NCBI RefSeq assembly: GCF_001590685.1
Contig: NZ_CP014616.1
Coordinates: 3,595,001-3,659,000 of the forward strand
Source: Sporosarcina psychrophila
Lineage (GTDB): Bacteria > Bacillota > Bacilli > Bacillales_A > Planococcaceae
Length of the DNA: 64,000 nucleotides
Direction: 5' to 3'
In this document: in pieces, positions 26,084 through 35,662 of the stretch
Layout: every line of letters starts with the position of its first letter
Numbering within the stretch: the stretch's first letter is position 1
Translations under genes and position numbers: made by a program
Notes under the pieces: model-generated
Databases searched by the model: none
What the model was told of the DNA's origin: nothing
Seen by the model: the letters and a program-made list of their open reading frames with translations, nothing else

Positions 26084-27462
26084 GTGCGGACACTTCCTTT
26101 ATTCAACTGAATGATTTCGTTTTTCGCTTCGTCCATTGCATAGGTGATGCCGTGATGAAAGAGGACGAAATCACCTGATGGATGTTGCGCGGAACGCCCG
26201 ACACGGCCACCGATTTGGATCAACGCCCCTTTGTTGAATATGAGCTGTTCTGCTCCGACAACGGCGACTTGGACATTCGGGATTGTTATTCCGCGTTCTA
26301 GGATTGTTGTTGTGAGAAGGCCAGGCACTTCTTTATCGCGCAGTGCTTGGACGTGCTCTTTTCGGTCTGGGTGCGAGGCATGGACCGCGTGAATACGTGC
26401 ATCTAGCTGTTGGAATAATGGTTCTGCTTGTTCCATGAGTCCTATGTGATGGAAAAAGATGAGGAACGGTTCTTGCCGCTTTAGTCGCTCTGCTGTCCAG
26501 TTGGCGAGCTTTTTGGGTAGTTTGCCTTTTTGGATCTGTTTCGTGTAATTCCATAATGTCTCACTCCGCGGAACGGGTAATGGGTGTCCGTGGTAGCGAC
26601 GGTCGATCGTTGACACTTGTCCTGTTCGTTTGATGTCTGCTAGGAGTTTGTCTGATGGTGTGGCCGTGACGAAATGGACGGGTGCTCCAGGTTTCGCTGC
26701 TTTTTGAACCGCTCGTCTCAATGTTTCCTCAGCTGTGTAGGGGAAGGCATCTGCTTCATCGACAAAAATGGCATCGAAAGCGTGACGGAATCGGTATAAC
26801 TGATGGGTAGTTGCGAGAATGAGTTGGGGTGCGGATTCTGTTGTTGACTTTGAGCCGCCGTATAACGCTTCGATTGCAGTTTGCGGAAATGCTGCACGTA
26901 GGCGTGGTTCGAGTTCGAGAATGACGTCGACGCGTGGTGCTGCGATGCAAACGCGGTTACCTGCTAGTAGCAGTTTGTGGATTGGTTCAAATAGGATTTC
27001 TGTTTTTCCAGAACCACAGACGGCGTGAATGAGGTGCGGGATGCGTTTTGTGTTACTGAGTGTTAGTTCGTCAGATGCTTGTTGCTGGCGTGGTGTCAGT
27101 GTACCTTGCCATGCGATGATGTGGTCTGTCGGATAGGTCGGTGGTTCTGCGTTCCAGACGATGAGTTCAGTACAGGTTGACACACGCCCCATTTTTAGGC
27201 AATGCCTACAATAGGTGCAAGGTCCTTCGCATTTTGCGCAGTCGAATGTTGTGAAGCGAGCTTGCCTGTCGTTTTCACATCGGTTGCAGAAGTGCTGTGT
27301 TTGATTGGCAAATGCTTTGGTTGATTGGATGCCTTGAATTGTTTTGATATGCTCTGAAGCGATGTGTGCGTCGATTGTTTCAGTTGGAAAAGGGGTGTGC
27401 GAGCGAAGCCAAATACGGCCAGCCAGGAAGTCCCTGACTGACGGATCGAATGTAATGGTCAT
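26080..27462 (-). CDS. comFA: ComFA DNA-uptake ATPase (DEAD-box, zinc-binding)
   Basis: 460 residues from MTITFDPSVRDFLAGRIW (ribosome site GGAGGTG). It powers single-stranded DNA transport through ComEC. A zinc-binding segment with several Cys pairs at about residues 75-115 (CNRCENDRQARFTTFDCAKC, then CTYCRHCLKMGRVSTC) is the ComFA hallmark. Walker A is VCGSGKTEI, Walker B/DEAD is VDEADAFPY, then TATPS and the arginine-finger motif QIGGRVGRSAQHP. In-frame codons upstream to 27651 run into degV and are not the start. Confidence 0.95.
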   Translation of the reverse strand: MTITFDPSVRDFLAGRIWLRSHTPFPTETIDAHIASEHIKTIQGIQSTKAFANQTQHFCNRCENDRQARFTTFDCAKCEGPCTYCRHCLKMGRVSTCTELIVWNAEPPTYPTDHIIAWQGTLTPRQQQASDELTLSNTKRIPHLIHAVCGSGKTEILFEPIHKLLLAGNRVCIAAPRVDVILELEPRLRAAFPQTAIEALYGGSKSTTESAPQLILATTHQLYRFRHAFDAIFVDEADAFPYTAEETLRRAVQKAAKPGAPVHFVTATPSDKLLADIKRTGQVSTIDRRYHGHPLPVPRSETLWNYTKQIQKGKLPKKLANWTAERLKRQEPFLIFFHHIGLMEQAEPLFQQLDARIHAVHASHPDRKEHVQALRDKEVPGLLTTTILERGITIPNVQVAVVGAEQLIFNKGALIQIGGRVGRSAQHPSGDFVLFHHGITYAMDEAKNEIIQLNKGSVRT

Positions 27463-27524
27463 TTGCAACACCTCCAATGCGTTCCTGTTATGGCGTTTTT
27501 TGTTTGTATGGTTTAAGCGGACGC

Positions 27525-28370
27525 TTAGACTCTTCGTTTCACCCATCCAAGTCCCATAGACGCTTCCCCGAGATGTGTGCCGATGACGGGGCCAAAGTGG
27601 CTGATGGTGAATTTGACGTCTGGTAACTGTGCTGAAAGTGCCGCGTGCCATACTTCGGCATCTTCTGGTCGGTTGGCATGAATGATTGCCGCCTCGAGTG
27701 GCATTTTCGCTGCATCCTCCACCAACATGTCCACAATCCGTTTCATCGCTTTTTTACGTGTGCGTATTTTTTCATATGGGACGATTACTTTGTCCTGAAA
27801 GTGGAGGATTGGCTTCACTTGAAGAAGTCCACCAATCAGTGCTTGTGCAGCTGAAAGTCTGCCGCCCCGTTGCAGATGTGTGAGGTCGTCCACCATGAAA
27901 TAAGCGCGCATGGTCTTTTTCATGTCATCTAGCTCGGCCATGATTACGTCTGGTGTAGCTCCTTCTTTGGCAAGTTCTGCCGCGCGGAGTACGTAAAATC
28001 CTTGTAAATAACAGGAGATTTCGGAGTCAAATGTGTATACTTCGATGCCCTCCACCATCTTACCGGCTTGTTGAGCACCTGCATATGTGCCGCTAATACC
28101 ACTCGATAGATGGATGGAAATGACTGCGTCATATGTGTCTTTTAACGACTCGAACAGTTCAATAAATTTGCCAATTGGCGGCTGTGAGGTCTTTGGTAGC
28201 GGTCCATCCCCGCGTACTTTATCGTAAAAATCGGTTGAACGAATATCAATTTCTTCATCATAAATAATGCCGTTAAGTGTAACTGCTAGTGGAATCATAT
28301 GAACATCCAATTCTTCCATTAGAGCTTGAGGTAAATAAGCCGTGCTATCTGTAACAATTGCTGTTTTCAA
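27525..28370 (-). CDS. degV: DegV-family fatty-acid-binding protein
   Basis: 281 residues. DegV proteins (FakB type) bind a fatty acid and hand it to the kinase FakA. IVTDSTAYLPQALMEELDVH, PKTSQPPIGKF (the TSQPS-type loop), SSGISGTYAGAQQAG and LTHLQRGGRLSAAQALIGGLLQ are typical. A TTG start follows a TAGGAG site. It is the first gene of the late-competence cluster in B. subtilis order, 62 bp before comFA. Confidence 0.93.
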   Translation of the reverse strand: MKTAIVTDSTAYLPQALMEELDVHMIPLAVTLNGIIYDEEIDIRSTDFYDKVRGDGPLPKTSQPPIGKFIELFESLKDTYDAVISIHLSSGISGTYAGAQQAGKMVEGIEVYTFDSEISCYLQGFYVLRAAELAKEGATPDVIMAELDDMKKTMRAYFMVDDLTHLQRGGRLSAAQALIGGLLQVKPILHFQDKVIVPYEKIRTRKKAMKRIVDMLVEDAAKMPLEAAIIHANRPEDAEVWHAALSAQLPDVKFTISHFGPVIGTHLGEASMGLGWVKRRV

Positions 28371-28478
28371 TGTTAAATCAGCTCCTACCTCTATTCTACC
28401 TAAATTGAGGTGAAATGGGAATGTGAAAGTGTGAGGGGCTGAAAATGGTTCAGCGGAACGTGCCTATATATGTAATCC

Positions 28479-28590
28479 CATTGAATCCGCTTTGGCGCGC
28501 GGGGATGCCTCCCGCCCTAAGCCAAGCAGCTTCGCCGCCAGTCTTAAGGCTTCGGCTACCCCTTTTAAGGCGCCGTCGCTTAGTTTATAT
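28479..28590 (-). repeat. Dispersed structured repeat, copy R1
   Basis: Minus strand: ATATAAACTAAGCGACGGCG, GGGGTAGCCGAAGCC, TAAGACTGG, GGCTTAGGGCGGGAGGCATC, ending AGCGGATTCAATGGG. Shares ends and core with the copies near 36.9, 44.6, 44.8, 45.1 and 46.7 kb. Confidence 0.75.
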
Positions 28591-28630
28591 AAGTATCATT
28601 CTCTAAGGTTACATAATTCAGAGGCTAAGG

Positions 28631-28712
28631 CAAAAGCAAGAATGCCATCGCAATCGCGATCAAAAAAAAAAGTAACCGCCTTCTCCCTGTCAGGATTGTA
28701 GGTGGTTACTCT
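28631..28712 (+). pseudogene. Type I toxin 3' remnant with hairpin
   Basis: Reads NAIAIAIKKK and then, one base out of frame across a run of ten A, the toxin-type stop. AGTAACCGCC...GGTGGTTACT follows, the inverted repeat found at toxin stops here. No start region survives. Confidence 0.5.
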
Positions 28713-28848
28713 TCTAGATAAACATCTTTTACAGTGTGTGCTGCAGCATAGTCTTACAATTCATCGTACTAAGTGCCCGCAACGTTAACTTTTTAAAATT
28801 ACGTTGTGACAGCAGTAAAGTAAATCCCACACCTTTCGTACACTTAAA

Positions 28849-30102
28849 TCAGGGAGTTGTATTCGAATACTGCAAACTCTGTGTCCAACGATGTGCTTCT
28901 AACGTACATCTGCTCAAGTCCGCTTGTGTGATTCCCATTTCAGTGATTAGTTGCTCGACACGTTGCCAGTCAAAGCGCTCAACGGCTTCAGCAAGTTGAA
29001 GATACGGCGTGATTTCTGTCCGCTCCCCTTTTACTGTAAGCGCTACTTCGTCAGACAATGGAATGAGTTGTAAGATTGCATCCCAGTCGCGCTTCATGAT
29101 GACGTCAATTAGTGAAAACATGCCCGCAAAGAAATATTCTTCGGGATTTTTCTTGCCATCATGTTTCGCGAGTAGTTCGCATATTTTTGCCCGTGTCAGC
29201 GAGTAATCAGCAAGCGCTTGTGTGCGACCATTCCCTGAACCTTCCCCGATTTCGCGCAAAGCAAGGACTTGTACCCACCTTTTCGTTTCACGCAATCCGA
29301 TAAGAACGATGGCTTGTTTAATGGAACTAATCCGTTTCGGCACTCCGAATGCAAGGGTGTTAATCAGCCTTAGCAATTTATAGGACAGTGAAATATCGTG
29401 CATGATAAGCTCCGTGATTTCATCGATATTTGGTGGCTCTGTATGAAGACGCTCAATTATTTGAAAATGAAGACTGACATTCGATGGGATTTCGATTCCC
29501 GTGACAATTTCCGGTTTGGAGAAGAAATACCCTTGAAACAATTTGTAACCTGATGCTTTCGCCACCTTGAATTGTTCTTCTGTTTCGATTTTTTCAGCAA
29601 GCAGTACGATAGCGGGATACTGTTTAATGAATTTCTCGATTTCTAATCGCTCGAATGGTGTCGTATTTAAGTAATCTACTTTTATGAAATCGACAATTTC
29701 GAACAATTCACTATGTATACTATATTGTTCCTGCAGGATAAAATCATCTAATGCTATTTTAAAGCCTGTCTCTTTCAACAACCGCATTTTAGTTAGGAGC
29801 GAGGGGGTAATCTCAACGTTTTCCAAAACTTCAATGACGACTTGTTCAGGGTCAAGGCTTGAAAAAATATCTTGAGCAAGTAATTCTCCTGTAAAATTGA
29901 TGAATGACAATCTGTTCCCTGCCACTTTCTCGATTCCTATTGTCAGGAATGTATTAACGAGTAAGCCAATTGTCGCTTGTTCAGGGTTCACATTTGGAAA
30001 AAAGTTCTTATAACTATTTCTATAGAGCAATTCGTAGCCATAGATGTCGCCATGTTGGTCCAATATTGGCTGTCTGCCAACGAATGTATTTATATCGTTC
30101 AT
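28849..30102 (-). CDS. yuxH: EAL-HDOD signalling protein (YuxH-like)
   Basis: 417 residues from MNDINTFVGRQPILDQHGDI; the longer in-frame start has no ribosome site. Residues about 1-200 are an EAL-like domain with a degenerate signature (LLYRN where EAL/R should be, VIEVLENV, LALDDF, IKVDYL), so c-di-GMP cleavage is doubtful and binding or scaffolding is likelier. Residues about 200-400 are HDOD (FQIIERLHTEPPNIDEITEL, LSYKLLRLINTLAFGVPKRI). The family is linked to motility and stress control. It is monocistronic. Confidence 0.85.
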   Translation of the reverse strand: MNDINTFVGRQPILDQHGDIYGYELLYRNSYKNFFPNVNPEQATIGLLVNTFLTIGIEKVAGNRLSFINFTGELLAQDIFSSLDPEQVVIEVLENVEITPSLLTKMRLLKETGFKIALDDFILQEQYSIHSELFEIVDFIKVDYLNTTPFERLEIEKFIKQYPAIVLLAEKIETEEQFKVAKASGYKLFQGYFFSKPEIVTGIEIPSNVSLHFQIIERLHTEPPNIDEITELIMHDISLSYKLLRLINTLAFGVPKRISSIKQAIVLIGLRETKRWVQVLALREIGEGSGNGRTQALADYSLTRAKICELLAKHDGKKNPEEYFFAGMFSLIDVIMKRDWDAILQLIPLSDEVALTVKGERTEITPYLQLAEAVERFDWQRVEQLITEMGITQADLSRCTLEAHRWTQSLQYSNTTP

Positions 30103-30343
30103 ACTACGCACCCCATTTCTTGTAGTATAGCAAAAAACCGCTATTTTACCACTATAACGATAAAAAAACACTATATATGATGAAATAAAGAATGTCATTA
30201 AATTCGCTACGGAGATAGGGGGCCCTCGCTCATTTTATATAGATATTCATTTGTTCATCTTATATATCAATAAAAATAGCAACAGACCATGAATAATGGT
30301 ATCTTCTAGTTATCAATAGGTTTTATTCAAGGAGGGGTTTTAT

Positions 30344-31120
30344 ATGGAAGCAATCCATTATGAACAAAAGGGGAATCTCGCTTTCGTGACGCTCAATCGT
30401 CCGGGAGCAATGAATGCACTTAACTACGATATGTTGGTTGAACTGGGGCAGATTACAGAGTCGATTCGCATCAATCCTGATATCCGGGTTATTATTTTCA
30501 CGGGGGCCGGAGATCGTGCATTCAGCGTTGGAGCTGATCTAAAGGAACGAAAAACACTTACGGACCTGCAAGTGAAGCGGAATCTTTACAAAATTGGCGA
30601 GGTGTTCTCAGCGATTGAGAACTTGCCACAACCAACGATTGCAATGATGAACGGCTTTGCATTCGGGGGTGGCATGGAACTTGCGCTGGCTTGTGATTTC
30701 CGGATTGCAGCCGACACTGCACTTATGGGATTAACGGAAACGGGGCTTGCTATTATTCCAGGAGCGGGTGGAACGCAGCGTCTTCCGCGGTTAATTGGCG
30801 AAGCGAAAGCGCTTGAACTTATTTTGACGGCACGCAGAATGTTGGCGGCTGAAGCGTATAGCTATGGTGTCCTGACGAAAGTTGCAACGCCGGAAAACCT
30901 TGTCCAAGAGACAGCCGACTTTGCAGATTCAATCCTTGCAAATGGCCCAATTGCCTTACAGCAGGCGAAATTCGCGATTAAACACGGTATGAATGTGGAC
31001 TTGCAGACCGGACTTGCGATTGAACGAAAGGCGTATGAACTTACGATTCCTACTGAAGACCGCATTGAAGCATTGAATGCGTTTTCGGAGAAGCGCAAGC
31101 CTGTTTTTAAGGGGAAATAA
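30344..31120 (+). CDS. Enoyl-CoA hydratase/isomerase family protein
   Basis: 258 residues, crotonase fold. It probably hydrates enoyl-CoA in fatty-acid or branched-acid breakdown. Oxyanion-hole motifs are GAGDRAFSVGADLKE and NGFAFGGGMELALACDFRIA. The catalytic Glu lies in LTETGLAIIPGAGGTQRLPR; the second, usually Glu in the FGGG.EL region, is Glu in GMELAL. AAGGAGGGG precedes the ATG. It stands alone with a strong terminator. Substrate not determinable. Confidence 0.92.
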   Translation: MEAIHYEQKGNLAFVTLNRPGAMNALNYDMLVELGQITESIRINPDIRVIIFTGAGDRAFSVGADLKERKTLTDLQVKRNLYKIGEVFSAIENLPQPTIAMMNGFAFGGGMELALACDFRIAADTALMGLTETGLAIIPGAGGTQRLPRLIGEAKALELILTARRMLAAEAYSYGVLTKVATPENLVQETADFADSILANGPIALQQAKFAIKHGMNVDLQTGLAIERKAYELTIPTEDRIEALNAFSEKRKPVFKGK

Positions 31121-31149
31121 AGCAGCCATTCAAATTAGGCGTCAACACA

Positions 31150-31184
31150 AATACCCAGGTGACTTTTACAGTCACCTGGGTATT
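31150..31184 (+). terminator. Terminator of the enoyl-CoA hydratase gene
   Basis: AATACCCAGGTGAC / GTCACCTGGGTATT, 14-bp perfect stem. Also suits the converging c-di-GMP gene. Confidence 0.85.
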
Positions 31185-31218
31185 TACTGTTTGAATAGTG
31201 AAGATTCTACTAATAAGT

Positions 31219-33819
31219 CTACTCTTCCTTAATGGAAGTTAAGTGTTTGAATGTATTCTCTGTTACAAAGCGGCAATTTGGAGGGACAGGATTTTTCCGA
31301 ATTTGGATTGCAAAGTTATTTAATAGTTTCGTTAGTGACTGCTGTTCGTTGTCGTTTATTTTGAATTGCAAACCATACTGGAAAAACTCCCCTATTGTTT
31401 CTCTCCATACTACATTCCCCGTTACCTCTAACGATTCACCCAAAATTTCCGTGCCGAATTTCAATAATATATTCGGATTGACTGGAAGATCAACATGTGA
31501 CCTAAACCGCAAGCCTTTAATTCCTATATTTTCGACCAACACTTCTGTTTTTCCTAATTTAACTGTTTTGCCTTTAAATTGAACAATCGTCATCTCGGAA
31601 CTTAAAGGATATGCAAGATCTATTCGGAAACCTTTTCGCCTATTTTCCATAGGCATCTGGGATTCATTCCCTTCGGAACGAATTACAGGGTTATTCAGAA
31701 ATTCGATAAATTGTTCAGGTGGAATAGGTTTACTGAATAAGTATCCTTGAATTTGATCGCAATTCTGTTGGCTTAAGAAAACACGCTGTTCCTCGGTTTC
31801 TACTCCCTCGGCTACTACTGTCATATTCAGCTCATGTGCCAATCGGATAATGGCTTTCGTAATAGGCGCATTATTATTGACCAAATAGTGGTTTATGAAA
31901 TGGCGGTCAATCTTAATTGTATCGATTTCAAACTTTTGTAAATACAGAAGAGATGAATAACCTGTACCGAAATCGTCTATCGAAAGTTTGATGCCGTAAG
32001 ATTTAATCTTATTTATCGCAGTTTTAAAGGTTTCTTCATTTTCAATAAGAGTACTCTCAGTGATTTCCAACTCCAAAAGTTTTGGATCAGTATTTGTTTC
32101 TTCAATTATCTTTATCAATTGTTCTTCCCATTCATGCTTGAGAAATATTTTAGGTGAGATGTTGACCGATACTGGAACTGGCACTACGCCTAGCTCTTTC
32201 CACTTGTTAATTTGCTCGCAAACCGTGCGGAACACCCAATTCGTAATTGCATAGATCAATCCATTCTCTTCTGCCAATGAAATAAATTCACCCGCTGACA
32301 CGAGTTTCCATTCTGGATGATTCCAACGGATTAATGCTTCTGCTCCAACCATCAGACCCGTTTTCGCTTCTACTTTTGGTTGATAATACACCACCAGTTC
32401 ATTGCGTTCAATCGCTTTCCTCAGATCCTGATCGAGTGAATATAACTTGTATGTTTCTACGTTCATTGAAGGCATATAAAGCTGGTAATTATTTTTCCCC
32501 ATTTCTTTTGCTCGGTATAATGCTTTATCGGCACTTCCCAATAAAGTTGTTGCATTGTCCCCATCCTCTGGATATAAGGAGATTCCGATGCTCGCAGTCA
32601 CATATAATTCATGATTATCAATCACATATGGCTCTTCCAATGTATCGATCATTTTTTTTGCGATGTCTATTACTTGTGCTCCACCTTCAGCATTACGAAT
32701 CAATATGGCGAATTCATCTCCGCCTATCCTTGCTACAAAATCGTGCCTTGTAATACACGCTTTCACTCTTAAAGAAAATTCTTTAAGAAGATTGTCCCCT
32801 GCCAAGTGACCTAATGAGTCATTGATAAGTTTAAATCCATCCAGGCCCAAGTGCATAATCGAAAAATGTGTATCGGATAAATTCACATTTTCAAACATAG
32901 TATTTAATTCTTTATCAAACATCCTGCGATTGGGAAGTTTTGTTAAATAATCATGATACGCTAAATATTCTAGCCGTTCTTGGACCTCTCTTTGCTCCGT
33001 GATATCTGTTATAATTCCTTCCAACCAGACTAATTCGCCATCTTCTGTGTATGTAGGTACCACTTCATCCCGAATCCATCTAATAGAGCCACTCTTGTGG
33101 ACAATTCGGTAATTCATTTTGGGTATTTTCCCTAACTTCATTTTTTCATTTCTTTCATCGTATGCCGCTAAATCTTCTGGATATATGATGCTGCGCCAAA
33201 CCGTCATATCTGTTTCAAAATCAATTGATTTATATCCACTTATAACTCCGATTCTAGGAGAGCAGAAAACCACTCTTTGCTGTCGGACATCTATGGACCA
33301 AATGCCAGCATCCAGAAACTCCGTAATCTCTTCCGCTTTTTTGACATATTGTTTGAAGTTTTGTTGAGTTCTTTTTATTTCTGACACATCGACAGTTGTT
33401 CCGATAAATTGGAGTAGATTTTCATTTTCGTCTAAAACCGCTTCGCAGTATTGTTCTAGAAATCTCACTTCACCTTTTTTATCAATAATCCGGAAAGAAA
33501 TCCGAGAACCTATTTTTTCTTTCATAGCGTCTCCAAATAGAGTCTTGAATCTTTCCAGATCTTCTGGATGAATGACGTCAAATAAATCCGGAATTGTCGG
33601 TGCCTTCCCCTTCTGCATATCGAAGATTTCAAAAACTTTATCGGACCAATAGCTTTTATCTCCACCGACATCATATTTCCACAAACCGAAATCAATGAGT
33701 TTCTCAGCACTTCTCATTTTAATTGCCAACTCATTCAACATTTCATCTTGTTGGGTAAATTCTTCATTGTTATTTGATAAGGGCGGAGGTTTGGTAAAGA
33801 TCTTGGATATTTTTCTCAT
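31219..33819 (-). CDS. PAS-PAS-GGDEF-EAL-PilZ cyclic-di-GMP protein
   Basis: 866 residues, no membrane segment. Two PAS domains (about 35-150 and 155-275; WSDKVFEIFDM, FIGTTVDVSEIKRTQ, LEGIITDITEQRE), a GGDEF domain (about 285-445) with intact RIGGDEFA, an EAL domain (about 455-700) with intact GAEALIRWNHP, ELEITESTL, SIDDFGTGYSSL and IKIDRHF, then a C-terminal PilZ-like domain (RRKGFRIDLAYPLS...VENIGIKGLRFRS). It can in principle make, break and bind c-di-GMP, cued by a cytosolic PAS ligand. Fusion of a PilZ effector to the bifunctional core is uncommon. Single gene. Confidence 0.93.
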   Translation of the reverse strand: MRKISKIFTKPPPLSNNNEEFTQQDEMLNELAIKMRSAEKLIDFGLWKYDVGGDKSYWSDKVFEIFDMQKGKAPTIPDLFDVIHPEDLERFKTLFGDAMKEKIGSRISFRIIDKKGEVRFLEQYCEAVLDENENLLQFIGTTVDVSEIKRTQQNFKQYVKKAEEITEFLDAGIWSIDVRQQRVVFCSPRIGVISGYKSIDFETDMTVWRSIIYPEDLAAYDERNEKMKLGKIPKMNYRIVHKSGSIRWIRDEVVPTYTEDGELVWLEGIITDITEQREVQERLEYLAYHDYLTKLPNRRMFDKELNTMFENVNLSDTHFSIMHLGLDGFKLINDSLGHLAGDNLLKEFSLRVKACITRHDFVARIGGDEFAILIRNAEGGAQVIDIAKKMIDTLEEPYVIDNHELYVTASIGISLYPEDGDNATTLLGSADKALYRAKEMGKNNYQLYMPSMNVETYKLYSLDQDLRKAIERNELVVYYQPKVEAKTGLMVGAEALIRWNHPEWKLVSAGEFISLAEENGLIYAITNWVFRTVCEQINKWKELGVVPVPVSVNISPKIFLKHEWEEQLIKIIEETNTDPKLLELEITESTLIENEETFKTAINKIKSYGIKLSIDDFGTGYSSLLYLQKFEIDTIKIDRHFINHYLVNNNAPITKAIIRLAHELNMTVVAEGVETEEQRVFLSQQNCDQIQGYLFSKPIPPEQFIEFLNNPVIRSEGNESQMPMENRRKGFRIDLAYPLSSEMTIVQFKGKTVKLGKTEVLVENIGIKGLRFRSHVDLPVNPNILLKFGTEILGESLEVTGNVVWRETIGEFFQYGLQFKINDNEQQSLTKLLNNFAIQIRKNPVPPNCRFVTENTFKHLTSIKEE

Positions 33820-33952
33820 TTTTCAACATTCCCTTCTGGTTTTTCTGCGACTATAGTTCCAACAATTCGATTTATTGGATTATAGCATAAAGAACTATTT
33901 CCGAGAAGGGAACAATAGTTAAATAAGTAAATCCTTTTCGATCGGCATTACG

Positions 33953-34603
33953 TCATTCCTCTGGCGCCAATCCTTTCATCAAAAACTGAATAGTGAAGTC
34001 GACCTCCGCTTCGTCATCCCAATCGGCATTAGGTAATAGAGCATATCGAGTCACAAAGTAGCCGATGATTGTCGAACCTGTTAAGCGAAGGACGGTATCG
34101 ATGGGCAGTTTGATAATTTGCCCTTTATCCTGGTAATGTTCAATAATTTGCCTAAGCCGCGTAAAGACTTTGCTGCCGACATGCTCTATGAATTGTTCTT
34201 TTAATTCTGGATGAAAGGGGATTTCCTGAATGAAGATTTTGATGATTTTAAGATTACTTTTCAAGAACTTTCTACGATTATCAATCATCGCTCTTACAAA
34301 GTCTTCAAATGTTTCATGGTCATGATTCAGTACTTTATTGATATCCTTTATAATAATCGGCGCCATCAATTTGATCATCATCGGTGTGACAATGGACATG
34401 AGTAACTCTTTTTTTGTTTTATAATGTCTGAAAATCGTTCCCTCAGCTACTCCCGCTTTTTGAGCGATTTCCTTTGTTGACGTGGCAGAATAGCCTTTTT
34501 CAGCGAATGATTCAATCGCTGCGGCTACTATTTTCTTTTGTCGCTCTGTTAAATCACCTTTTTGATTGAACATTCCCTCGATCATTTGATCCTCTTTTGT
34601 CAT
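33953..34603 (-). CDS. TetR-family regulator of the adjacent ABC exporter
   Basis: 216 residues from MTKEDQMIEGMFNQKGDLTE (AAAAGGGAGC ribosome site). The N-terminal helix-turn-helix is TSTKEIAQKAGVAEGTIFRH, with YKTKKELL after it. The ligand domain is variable. It is the third gene of the transporter operon, 30 bp after the permease, and two identical-geometry palindromes lie at the operon promoter, so autoregulated export of a toxic compound is likely. Confidence 0.9.
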   Translation of the reverse strand: MTKEDQMIEGMFNQKGDLTERQKKIVAAAIESFAEKGYSATSTKEIAQKAGVAEGTIFRHYKTKKELLMSIVTPMMIKLMAPIIIKDINKVLNHDHETFEDFVRAMIDNRRKFLKSNLKIIKIFIQEIPFHPELKEQFIEHVGSKVFTRLRQIIEHYQDKGQIIKLPIDTVLRLTGSTIIGYFVTRYALLPNADWDDEAEVDFTIQFLMKGLAPEE

Positions 34604-34633
34604 GCTGAGCTCCCTTTTCGTCAATCATTTCTG

Positions 34634-35662
34634 TTAGATTTTACGGTATTTTCGCAGGGCCAGGATGTTTACTATGATAAACAGTAAAGAGAATCCTGCT
34701 AACGCTAAAATATCCATGTAAATAGCGCCCCATCCATATCCTCTCACCATTATATCGCGTAATGCATCCGCCGCGTAATACAAAGGCGTGAATGGGCCAA
34801 CCCAGCTCAGCCACTTCGAGATGGTATCCAAATTGAATAATCCAGAGAAGAAGATTTGTGGGATAACGATGATTGGGATGAACTGTATCATTTGGAGTTC
34901 ATTTTTGGCGAATGAAGATAGTAAAATACCGAGCGTGAGCGCTGTTAAAGCGAGCAGCAAAGTAATCAGTAATACATAGCCGAATGCGCCTTCCATCATC
35001 ATTCCGAGCACATAAATCGCGTAAGCAGCAATAATGGTCGATTGAATCATCGTGAAAATACCGAAGCCAAATACATAACCCATTACGATTTCCCATTTTC
35101 GTAATGGACTTGCAAGTAACCGTTCGAGCGTCCCCGTTGTCCGTTCTCGTAAAAACGATACACCTGCAATCAAAAAGACAAAGAAGAAGACGAAAAATCC
35201 GAGAAGAACGGGCCCAAAATAATCAAACGTCCCCATGTCTCTAGAACCGTGTAAGTAGTCAATTTCCAACTGGGGATTATTAGCGTTTTCCTGTCCAGTC
35301 GGCATTGCTTGTTGAAGCCATTTCATCGTGGCACCAGCAACACTCGGGTCGCTTCCCTCAAGAACGACGGTCGGCTCGTTGTTTTTAAGTGTTAAGTAGC
35401 CATCAATCGTTTGCTCGGCTAAATCAGCTTTTGCGCTTTTTTCATCGCTGTATGTGGTGACATCTGCTCCGTCTAAATCCATCTGTTCCATAACTGTTTT
35501 AGGGACATCAAGGAAGCCTATTTTTGGTGTGTAATCTCCTCCGTTGAACACGAGATGCAGCATCGTTAGTACAAGGATAGGCGCAACAATGAGCAATCCC
35601 ATTGTTCGTTTGTCACGTACAATTTGCCGTAAAATTCGTTGTGTCAATGCGAAAACTCTCAT
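34634..35662 (-). CDS. ABC-2 type exporter permease
   Basis: 342 residues. One N-terminal membrane helix (GLLIVAPILVLTMLHLVF), a large external loop (about 45-160, with the repeated DGA..TYSDEKSA region), then five helices (FFVFFFVFLIAGVSFL, LTALTLGILLSSF). FLRERTTGTLERLLASPLRK is the ABC-2 coupling helix signature. The start overlaps the ATPase stop by four bases (ATGA). It exports lipids, drugs or peptides; the substrate is not evident. Confidence 0.92.
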   Translation of the reverse strand: MRVFALTQRILRQIVRDKRTMGLLIVAPILVLTMLHLVFNGGDYTPKIGFLDVPKTVMEQMDLDGADVTTYSDEKSAKADLAEQTIDGYLTLKNNEPTVVLEGSDPSVAGATMKWLQQAMPTGQENANNPQLEIDYLHGSRDMGTFDYFGPVLLGFFVFFFVFLIAGVSFLRERTTGTLERLLASPLRKWEIVMGYVFGFGIFTMIQSTIIAAYAIYVLGMMMEGAFGYVLLITLLLALTALTLGILLSSFAKNELQMIQFIPIIVIPQIFFSGLFNLDTISKWLSWVGPFTPLYYAADALRDIMVRGYGWGAIYMDILALAGFSLLFIIVNILALRKYRKI

